DNA of 64,000 bases from NCBI GenBank assembly GCA_002794775.1, contig NBAY01000029.1, positions 1-64,000 on the forward strand, given 5' to 3'. The stretch's first letter is position 1, and each line of letters opens with the position of its first letter. The position numbers and the translations under genes are program-made. Under the pieces are notes generated by a model. That model ran no database searches, was not told the DNA's origin, and was given only the letters and a program-made list of their open reading frames with translations. Shown here one piece after another: positions 11,806-20,642 of the stretch. This DNA is from Porodaedalea pini (lineage: Eukaryota; Basidiomycota; Agaricomycetes; Hymenochaetales; Hymenochaetaceae).

Positions 11806-14006
11806 GTGGTTCAACTTCCCTCGCCCTGTTCACGCAGCACGTGTTCCTCGCCTCTTCCTCCTGCCCCCCTTGACGATCCACACGCTTCAACATCGACGTC
11901 AGCCGTTTTCCCATCCGCCCTTCTCATTGAGCGGTCCGGCGAACGCGACGCAACCGTTGTGTCCGAGAAGGATCTCGTTCCGATCAAAACATTCGCAGCG
12001 ACCTCTTCTCACGCATCAACTCCACCTGTCCTTCGACGCTCACAGACGCTCGTCAACGTCCAGAGCCAGAGAGCCCGCTGCAGCGAATATGGCCACCGTC
12101 CACGCCCCGCGCCATCCCCACCCCCATCCGCATCCGCATTCGATATCACCGTCGAGTGCCAGCTCGAACCACTCGCCCTTCCGGCGCGTGCACCGCGCGA
12201 CGTACGCCCCGCCTCCACCTGCGAAATCGTCTTCTGCGTCCGCCGCTGCCGCAGCGTCTACCTCGAGTTCTGTAAGCATCCCCCCTCTTTCCCCCCGATC
12301 TCTGATACTTGAGTGATGAGCGGCTGTTGATCGGTGTCTTTTTCTCTATCACTTTTTTTTCCCTCCGACCGCGCCGAAAACGCTCGACAAAAAAACAGTC
12401 ATCGGCAGTCCCGCGCGCACACCACTCGCACCACCCCGCGCCGGCAGCACCCCCACCGGCAGTCGACACTTACTACGGGCACGAAGACATCAGCAAGCTC
12501 TGCGCGCGCTTCGTCAGCCATACCTTCGACTGCCCCGAGATCCTTCCTCCGTCGTCCTCCACCTCTTCCACATCGTCCTCGACCGCAGTCGTCTTGCGTG
12601 CCCCCCGCTACCGCAACGGCAGGATCAGGAGGGGCACCAGTGATACCGAATACGCTTGCGCACTTCGTCGCATACGCACTGCATCGCACTCGCCTCGCCG
12701 TTCACGCACGAGACGTAGCGTCCTGCAGTCGGCGCTCTGCTACATCGGGGTGGTGCGGGGGAAGGTGACGGGGCTCGCGGAGAAGGAGAAGATCAGCACG
12801 GGAGTGAGGGGCGAGCCGGAGTTGGATAAGAGGGAAGGCGAGGCGTCTCTCTCGTCAAAGGCAAATACCTCTTCGGACACGTCCAACCCCTGCGGTCTTC
12901 CGACAGAGCTGACGTCAATGGACCCCTCCGACACATCGCGCGTGCCGACAGTCTACCATATGGACACTTCGCTTCCATTAACTCAGCAGATGCAGACTCA
13001 AGGGCAGTCTAACGACAAGCGTCGTAAGATCCTTGGAAAACCGTTCACACCGCTGTCACCTCTGTCATCGCCGCTTCTTCGCCCGCGGCGCACTTTCGTC
13101 GCCGCACTCGTTGTGGTATCAAGATTCTTACAGGATCGATGCTATTTGAATCGAGCATGGGCAAAGCTCTCCGGTCCCATCACGCGTGGTTGAACGCTGC
13201 TAACGCGCATTGGGCGATGCCCTAGAGTGGTGTCTCTGGGTCGGCAAGAGCACTACGCTGCCGCAGGAAGAGAAGTCACGCAACATGCAACGCACGAAAA
13301 GCGAGGGTACGAATGCATTTGGATCGTCTCCGGTTTCTGCAGTGCACAAACGCGGGGCACTTCCCGAGTCCACCCTTGCCAGATGCAGGCGCAAGTCTGA
13401 AGTCTGGCCGCGCGCAGACAAAGGCAGGGATGGCAAACGGAGTACCTCAGACATGCTGCGACGCTGCCAGGTGATGCGGCCGTGCGGAGCGTGCTGCCCC
13501 ACTATTGATACCCAGGATCGTTGCCGTTCTCGTTTGTTGGTCCACCTCTCGCGGTCATTGCGGCGCTCAGTGCACAGCAAACATTCCTTTCTTCCGCGCT
13601 TGCATCACAGACACCATTGTTGTCTGACCGATGCCCGTTCCGCTCAAAAAACTGACATTCTGCCTGTCGTACTCGCCGCTCTCACTTGGTGAATCAACAA
13701 TCGCATTTGGTTCACTGCCAACAATCTGCAGCACGCGACGCGATGCACTTCCCGAGTCCACCCTTGTCCGATGCAAATAGTCCGGAATTTGGCCGTACGC
13801 AGACAAAGGCAGGGTTCGCGAACAGAGCTCAGGTGTGCTGCTACGCTGCCAGATGGCGCAGCCGTGCGGAGTGTGCCGCCCTCTCACGATCATTGCAGCT
13901 CACCAGCACGCGGCACTCAGTGCACAACGAACATTGCTTTTTCCGCTTTCCATCAGACACCATTGTCGTCTGACCCGATGCCTGTCCCACTTGAAGAGCT
14001 GACAGT
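11805..14006 (+). pseudogene. Chimeric PHO85-type cyclin fragments, right-arm copy
   Basis: The recognisable order is: a proline-rich start with ATVVSEKDLVPIKTF (about 11948-11992); an inserted second cyclin (12000-12715); SALCYIGVVRGKV and TGVRGEPELDKR (about 12727-12836); and PLLRPRRTFVAALVVVSRFL followed by QDRCYLNRAWAKLSG (about 13070-13180). After a stop come ALGDALEWCLWVGK and a Ser/Thr-rich tail. This is the cyclin box of a basidiomycete PHO80/PCL-like cyclin, which would activate a PHO85-type kinase. The C-terminal segment is present twice in tandem (about 13300-13690 and 13690-14006), each with different frameshifts. Stops and shifts make it non-functional. A related fragment lies at 50545-50960. 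Confidence 0.75.
12000..12715 (+). pseudogene. Second cyclin (PCL1/2-like) N-terminal fragment inserted in the first
   Basis: The frame reads a His/Pro/Ser-rich N-terminus (HAPRHPHPHPHPH, FRRVHRATYAPPP), an apparent intron (GTAAGC at about 12270 to ACAG near 12400), then YYGHEDISKLCARFVSH and TFDCPE. In a shifted frame it ends NTLAHFVAYALHRTRL. PCL-type cyclins carry a similar HEDIS-LCARF...FVAYALHRTRL start of the cyclin box. The rest of the box is absent and the first cyclin resumes, so two cyclin genes are fused. The mirror copy is at 8491-9206. Confidence 0.62.
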
Positions 14007-14228
14007 GTGCTTTTTGTACTTGCCACTCTCACTTGGTGAACCAATGCTTGAGATACTGTGTGTGGTGTCATGTAGCTATCATTATAGCTATAACTTCAAT
14101 AACAGTACTAATGGTGTGTGGAGTCCCGCATGGAGTACAGATTTGAACTATTTGTCCAACTTGGGCTTGAGTGTCGGGTCAGAGGCCGATGCGACTTAAT
14201 ACTGACTGTCATTCATGATATATACAGG
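14007..14228. other. Unassigned arm segment between cyclin and eIF2-alpha fragments
   Basis: Contains CTATCATTATAGCTATAA-type short inverted words. No coding match. Confidence 0.5.
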
Positions 14229-15180
14229 TTGAATGTGACAACATCAAGGGGATGATTCTACTCTCAGAGCTTTCTTGCAGGTGAACTTGTTCAATTCAAA
14301 GGCTGATCTGTGTTGGAAGGAAAGAGATCATTGTCATCCTACATGTGGACAAGGGGAAGGGTCTGTCTCTTGTTGTATCTGTTGTATCAGTCTCAGTCAT
14401 TCATTTGTTATCCTTGAAGGATACTTTGATCTGAGTAAGTGTTGTGTATCACTGGAGGACATTACAAAATGTGAAGAGAAGATGGTTGCATCCATATTAT
14501 GACATGTTGCATCCAAACTTTTGTCAGAGGAGATCTCTGAGGGCCAGTCCAGCACCACACCTGCAAAACTGGAGGCAACAGGTGAGGACAAGAAGGAAAT
14601 AGTGATGGTGGCTGCTAGGCAAGACATATGGCCATCTGTATGATGCATTCAAGCTCATACTGATGGAGCTGGAGAAGGTCTTCACAATGCTGTTGAACTT
14701 GCTGTTACTGGCAACATTCGCACAGCTGATGGTGATGATCATGTGGTGGCCAACTACTGTAGCCAATCAAGCTGCATGCAGACATTGAGTTAATGTGCTA
14801 TATGGACATGGGCATTGATATTATCAGACAGGTGAGGTGGTGAGCACTGAGGTGGTACCTATCAAGGCAAAGCTCATTTCACTGCCTCTCTGTGTGCTGG
14901 GTACAAATGCTACTGACAATGTGCGCTGTGTTTGTTGTAATTGTCTCACTCTATACTTATTTTGAGTTTGCGGTATGCAGCAATTGAGTGTCTTGAGCAT
15001 GCAATTGAGAAGATACAGAGCACTATTGAGGAGCAGGGTGGTAATCTCTTCAAAATGAAGTTTTATGCTTTCTTGTCCTTAATCTTGTGGAAGCTCTGGT
15101 GTCAGGTCAATGATTGTAGTGTATTGATTTGTCTTCAGAGCAAAGCTGCCAAGATGCAGAGTCTAGAACAAAATGCTTGA
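14229..15180 (+). pseudogene. SUI2: Translation initiation factor eIF2-alpha fragment, right-arm copy
   Basis: In pieces and in order the sequence reads VECDNIKGMILLSEL (end of the S1 domain near the regulatory Ser loop), IVILHVDKGKG, YFDLSKCCVSLEDITKCEE, MVASIL, LHADIELMCYMDMGIDIIRQ, PIKAKLISLPLCVLGTNATD and AIECLEHAIEKIQSTIEEQG. This is the succession of S1, helical and C-terminal alpha-beta domains of eIF2-alpha, which delivers initiator tRNA to the ribosome as part of eIF2. Introns are retained (for example before CAATTGAGTG near 14980 and near 15103-15139). The N-terminus is missing and several stops and shifts are present, so it is a DNA-level pseudogene fragment. Confidence 0.85.
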
Positions 15181-15300
15181 GAAATTATCTATAGAATTAT
15201 CAAGGCTTCCACTCTAGACTTATTTAATTTTCATGACATAATGATTTTTTGCATTTTAAAAAATGATTCTAAGGCAGGAATCAAAAAAGACCTTATATAG

Positions 15301-15988
15301 CTAGGTACTCTCAGACATTTGGGTGTACCTAACTGGACACCTCCAGATAATTGGATGTACCTAACTGGGCACCCCTAGATAATTGGGTGCACCCAGTTGG
15401 GCACCCCCAGATAGTTGGGCGCACCCAGTTGGGCACCCCCAGATAATTGGGTGTGCCCAACTGGGCACCCCCAGATAGTTGGGCACGCCCAACTGGGCAC
15501 CCCCAGATAGTTGGGCGCACCCAACTGGGCACCCCCAGATAGTTGGGCGCACCCAACTGGGCACCCCCAGATAGTTGGGCGCACCCAACTGGGCACCCCC
15601 AGATAGTTGGGCGCACCCAACTGGGCACCCCCAGATAGTTGGGCGCACCCAACTGGGCACCCCCAGATAGTTGGGCGCACCCAACTGGGCACCCCCAGAT
15701 AGTTGGGCGCACCCAACTGGGCACCCCCAGATAGTTGGGCGCACCCAACTGGGCACCCCCAGATAGTTGGGTGTGCCCAACTGGGCACCCCCAGATAGTT
15801 GGGCGCACCCAACTGGGCACCCCCAGATAGTTGGGCACTCCCAACTGGGCACCCCCAGATAGTTGGGTGTGCCCAACTGGGCACCCCCAGATAGTTGGGC
15901 ACTCCCAACTGGGCACCCCCAGATAGTTGGGTGTGCCCAATTGGGCACCCCCAGATAATTGGGCACTCCCAAATAGTTGGGTATACTG
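15301..15988. repeat. 32-bp minisatellite, right arm (shorter allele)
   Basis: Reverse complement of the left-arm array, with five fewer 32-bp units (160 bp shorter). Edge variants are the same as in the left arm, and the missing units come from the homogeneous centre. Confidence 0.97.
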
Positions 15989-16145
15989 AGTATACTCAAC
16001 TAGGTACCTGTAAAAGATTTAGATACAGTCAACTAGTCATATCTAATCTTTTAAGCTTAGTAGTCCAGGCCTGATATTTGAGCACAGCTCAAGTCTGACT
16101 GCTTTCAAGTCTCTCTTTCATTTTAACTTCAAATCTCTTCCCTTT

Positions 16146-16766
16146 CTTGTTCTCTTCATCCTAGGATTTTACACTGTATTGATACTTTGTGTATCTCAGA
16201 GTGTTAGATGCTTAGTATCTCAAAGTTATGTTATGATGTTCAGAAGGTCAGCAACATGTTAGAAATGATAAGAATGCTCTAGTGGGCTTACACTCTTTCT
16301 ACATTTCTATCTCAGTTTCCCTCTTAGTTTATACTCTCTATTCTACTTGGGCATTCAAACTAATCCTAATGTATCAGACCTTTGCACTTGTTCAGTTTTC
16401 AATTGCTCTACTTAAGTGTCCAGTGCAGCTATGTCACTCTAGTTAGAACTTCTCATAGAGCCTATGACATATAATCTCTCTAATATAGTTAGAATGCTGG
16501 AGCTTGATTCCCAATGTTTAATGTTAGAATATCATTAATGATTTCTTAAGTAGTCATTACACTTTTAGCTGACTCATATTTATTTTCATTTCTCTCATAC
16601 TGCTGTACAATTTCCCTATTTCTCCATTTGTCTTACAGTATATAGAACTGTTCAATACTATCTCTATTATTTTTATTATCTTAGTCTTTCTAATAGCAAC
16701 AAATATCTTTTTGTCCTGTGTGTCTAGCATGCTCAGCATTCTTTCCTGTCTGATGCAGACTAATCT
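16146..16766 (+). repeat. Dispersed repeat family member inside right arm
   Basis: Mirror of 4280-4900. In this orientation it lines up with 25195-25830 read forward (AAGAATGCTCTAGTGGGCTT here, AAGAATGCTCTGGCAGGCTT there). Confidence 0.7.
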
Positions 16767-16879
16767 TGACCAAAATTCAATTCATGCCAATGGTCAATAG
16801 CAAGATCACTAAATTGTAGGATCAAAAACAATAAAATACAACATTTATAAAGCCCCTAGATTTTATGGCAAAAACAAAT

Positions 16880-17126
16880 TGGGTGTGCCCAAAAGTCCCC
16901 CAGACAGTCAGTGACAGTGACATATCTGGGCACTCCCAGGGCACTCCCACTGGGTGTGCCCAAAAACTGGGCAGGCCCGGTTGGGAGTGCCCAAAAACTG
17001 GGCAGGCCCAGTTGGGAGTGCCCAAATGATCTGGGTGCACCCAACTTTCCCACAGTAAAAAAAATTGGGCACACCCAACCCGCACCCACTGGGAGTGCCC
17101 AGCAGATTGGGCACGCCCAGGCTCAA
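16880..17126. repeat. Subterminal degenerate repeats, right arm
   Basis: Mirror of 3920-4166, with the same spaced TTGGGNNNNCCCAA-type words. Confidence 0.8.
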
Positions 17127-17197
17127 TACCTAAATGGTCAATTAGTTGTGTGTATGAATAGACCTACTTGGTCTGCTCAGAGGGGTAGCCTGAAGTG

Positions 17198-17205
17198 GTA
17201 AACAC
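17198..17205. repeat. Right target-site duplication GTAAACAC of the giant palindrome
   Basis: Identical to 3842-3849. Only two bases (TG, the second being the element's first base) separate it from the TA of the next inverted-repeat element. Confidence 0.85.
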
Positions 17206-17206
17206 T

Positions 17207-20098
17207 GTATTGTCACACGTCAAATTCATGTGGTTTTGACGCGTCTTGTGGCATAACTGTAGAAATTCGAGTAAATGACGATTTACTGTGTCAATTCCTC
17301 ACAATACATGTTCATTAAGCACTCAAAAAAATGTACTTTCTCATCCGAATCCGAATCTGTAAAAATATCTGAGGTTAGATGAATGTGTTTGTCAAAATAA
17401 GTCAAACAATGTTGACCAGCCCTGTTTCAACACCTCACCCTCACTATATGCAAAAATCATACCCCTTTCCTCTCATCCCGTAAAATTTTTTTCTCCACCT
17501 GTAAATTATGTTTACATGTATGGCAATCTTGTGCATAAGTTTGGTGTCATTCTGTGCACTATTCGTGGTGTAATGGGGATGTTTCTGTTCTTCGGACACC
17601 TGCTCTCACCCGGGTTTGGACAGTCCATTTCATACAGCTCTGCCAATTTGACAGGTAAAAATACAAAACTTCTTGCATTACATAGACAATCCTATCTACT
17701 ACAGCCTGATATATAGTGTGGTGTGAATAAAGACTTATTCATGAATTTCCTTTTTTTTCTTCTTTTAAAATTCACGGAATGTAGAGCTGAGTCGGGAATA
17801 AAGGAGAGCATTAGAGCGAATGCCGGCATGTCCCGCGTGCCCTCGTCGTCCTCGTATTCGCGCGCGTCGGACGTCACCCAGCGAAACTCGTACCCGCCGA
17901 AATCGAGCACGAAAGCGACGCTCGCCCCGTCCAAATCGCACCCGAACACGCGCGCACCGAGCCCCGCCCGGCCTCGGCACCGCGAACGAGATGCTGCGGG
18001 TGGTGCACAGTATACTGCTTATCCAGAGGCGCAGATGCCGGGCCAGACATCCAACAACAGCGGCAGCCATGCTGCAATGCATCATTGCCCACCGTCTCGT
18101 GCATACGGCGGGCGGGCGAGCGTACCTGTCGAATCCACTGATCGCTACTCTTCCGCCTTGGCCTCGGCCGCACAGATGACGGCGACGGCGAGCCGCGCAC
18201 AGACGCTCCCTGGGGCTGCACATTGCCGGCATGCAAGTGCGGTGACGCCGGGCCTGGGGCATGCGCAGGCTCAGGGGATGCAGCGCGCGAGGACGCTCCC
18301 TGCGGACGCTCTTGCGATGGGGATGGCACGGACGGCGCAACCAATCCCGAGAAGAATGAGCGAACGGTATGATTATCGGTATCCTGCGGACGACAACGAC
18401 AACGACGCGGGACCGTGAGGCAAAGGGGAAAGCGAGTGCATAGTCACGATCACAGTCCCATCGCTCTGCGCCTGCGGACGACTACGGCGAGCAGCAGGAG
18501 TGTGGCGTCCGCCAGGAGTCTGCGGCGCATTTCGTGCGCGAGCGAGGGCAAGAACGAGACGAGGCTTTAAGACACGCGTCTGTGCCTGACCAATGCATGG
18601 CCCGCCAGCGATGGCTATGGCAACAAGCCAGAACCAGAATGCAAGTTTTGCAGGGTTTGGGATATCCGGGATCACGGAGGAGCCAGAGGACATGCGTCGG
18701 TATTATCAATCCCAGCAGCAATCCCAACAGCAATCCCAACAACGGTGCCAACGCCAGCGTCAAAGTTCATACCAAGAACGGGAGCGGCCACCGCCAGATG
18801 ACTTGTCCTCATCAGAGTCGTCGAGCAGGTCGAGTGCGAGTGCCGACGAGTTCAACAGGCCGCTCGACAGACGTCAGAGTTTGCGAGACAGGGAGCAAAG
18901 ACAGATTCGGACGCCGCACCCAGTGCAGGTGCGCCGCCTGCTCGAGCGGAGCGACACGCTTCGCGTCGATGACAGTGCTGGTGCGTGTATGGGGACGGCG
19001 ACAGCGACACAGGCGCAGGCACATTTGCCCTCGCCCCGCAGCTTGCACCAGTCGAGCCGCACCCCGTCTGCGCGGCCTTCGTATGAACAGGTGCACGCTG
19101 AGCGTGAACGGGAGCGGACAAAGTCGCCGAATGGGCACCTAACGACTGGACAATCGTCGGCGTCGGCAGCGGCGGGAATGTATGGGTACGGCACGCCGCC
19201 TATCACGCCGACGCGCCAGGAGTACGCGCATCGTGCGGACGTCCCATGGTCGCCGTATGCGCCTCAGCCATCGTCTGCGGTGGCTGCAGCGATGGTGGTT
19301 CCTGCGCCGGGATTCCAGACGCCGGCAAGGCTGGCTTACCTGTACTGCAGGAACAGCGCGTCGCCGTCTCTGCCGTCGCACCGCGCGGTGTCGACGCAGC
19401 CAATATGCTCACCTGGTATGCCGGTGAGATATCTGTGGCCATCTCTTCTTGAGATGGAGTAGTACTTATAGAGCAACACGTTGTTCCCAACTTCTATACT
19501 TCAGATGTGCAGATGGCGCATGGTGCTATGGCGTGCAGGTCAAAAATAAATCACCACTACAGTGTCAAATCAAGGTGGAGGGGCCCCCAAATAACCCAGG
19601 CTGTAGTAGATAAGATTGTCTATGTAATGCAAGAAGTTTTGTATTTTTACCTGTCAAATTGGCAGAGCTGTATGAAATGGACTGTCCAAACCCGGGTGAG
19701 AGCAGGTGTCCGAAGAACAGAAACATCCCCATTACACCACGAATAGTGCACAGAATGACACCAAACTTATGCACAAGATTGCCATACATGTAAACATAAT
19801 TTACAGGTGGAGAAAAAAATTTTACGGGATGAGAGGAAAGGGGTATGATTTTTGCATATAGTGAGGGTGAGGTGTTGAAACAGGGCTGGTCAACATTGTT
19901 TGACTTATTTTGACAAACACATTCATCTAACCTCAGATATTTTTACAGATTCGGATTCGGATGAGCAAGTACATTTTTTTGAGTGCTTAATGAACATGTA
20001 TTGTGAGGAATTGACACAGTAAATCGTCATTTACTCGAATTTCTACAGTTATGCCACAAGACGCGTCAAAACCACATGAATTTGACGTGTGACAATAC
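17207..20098. mobile_element. 2.9-kb long-TIR element carrying GC-rich cargo
   Basis: Terminal inverted repeats of about 510 bp (17207-17713 and 19592-20098, paired positions summing to 37305) begin G-TA-TTGTCACACG, so TA flanks as in the MITEs. The subterminal words CATTAAGCACTCAAAAAAA and CACAATACATGTTCATTAAG closely resemble CATTAAGTACTCAAAAAAAA and CACAGTACCTGCTCATTAAG of the 849-bp MITE, which suggests one superfamily. The interior is foreign, GC-rich, coding-like sequence. No transposase is present. Confidence 0.88.
17765..19455 (+). pseudogene. Captured GC-rich gene fragment, low-complexity protein
   Basis: Two overlapping plus-strand frames look coding by composition. One is 17820-18418, with YSRASDVTQRNSYPP, KSSTKATLAPSKSHPNT and RRMSERYDYRYP. 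The other is 18593-19462, with NQNASFAGFGISGITEEPED, Gln-rich QSQQQSQQQSQQ, a Ser-rich run and YGYGTPPITPTRQEYAHR. Both are Ser/Pro/Gln/Arg-rich and predicted disordered. The frame change near 18420-18590 and stops suggest decay. The style resembles the disordered C-terminal tail of fungal PCL-type cyclins, which would complement the N-terminal cyclin piece in the palindrome; this is a weak inference. There is no confident family assignment. Confidence 0.4.
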
Positions 20099-20642
20099 TT
20101 CTGAAAAGGGCAGTAATGCTTGCGGGTGAAGGTATGCTCTTCGTTTCGATCCCGTCGCATCTTAAACAGAAAGTTAGACAACATGCACCAGCAGAAAAAA
20201 TGACGTGGCACAGGATTTTGACTACAAAAAGGATGAGTGGGAGTTTCTGTTCCCTTTCGTCAACGTCCATTTTGAAGCCTTCATCATCCAATCTGTACAC
20301 CTTCACACTCGCTGTTCATATTTTTTTTATCAAACCCACTGTGATCCATCCGCGGTTCTGGAAGAAACAATGTCGAGCCGTACATTGCTTGTTCGGCCTT
20401 CTGCTGAATTTTTGTAAGAATCGGCGGTTAAATTATATATCTGTAAATTGACTCATCAGCTCTATTTCTTTCATTGCACTCTTGATACAACGACCTTTTC
20501 CAGAGATCCCAGATCAACCTGTCCATTGCTGGATCTTGATAGGTTTATGCTAGTATTACACGGTGACGCGACCCTTCAAACTATCCTTGTATCTATTCTG
20601 AAGCATCTCTGATTCATATGTATATCCAGTGCCTTGGTTTTC
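20099..20642. other. Unassigned, gene-like scraps on minus strand
   Basis: Minus-strand reading at 20306-20220 gives YRLDDEGFKMDVDE, which looks coding but was not recognised. The rest is AT-rich with no match. Confidence 0.4.

Larger units (their letters stand above)
3849..17197. mobile_element. 13.35-kb near-perfect palindromic element with captured gene fragments
   Basis: The left arm (3849-10450) is the reverse complement of the right arm (10756-17197). The ends read CACTTCAGGC and GCCTGAAGTG. Inside the minisatellites, paired positions sum to 21206; outside them they sum to 21046. The 160-bp difference is five units of the 32-bp minisatellite. Everything else compared between arms gave identical translations. 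The centre (10451-10755) is unpaired. The flanks GTAAACA(C) are duplicated as for a transposon insertion; 8 bp would fit the hAT superfamily. The arms carry fragments of RPS6, two cyclins and eIF2-alpha, but no transposase was recognised, so it would depend on an enzyme from elsewhere. Confidence 0.88.

Noticed and set aside
3849..17197. Palindrome as a sequencing or assembly artefact
   Set aside because: An adapter-type artefact would have no 305-bp unpaired centre, no duplication of GTAAACA(C) at the outer ends and no array-length difference. It cannot be fully excluded without raw reads, so it is kept as a stated check.
18593..19462. Gln-rich 289-residue frame as an intact transcription factor
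   Set aside because: No DNA-binding motif. It lies inside a transposon, is low-complexity, and is out of frame with the preceding coding-like stretch.
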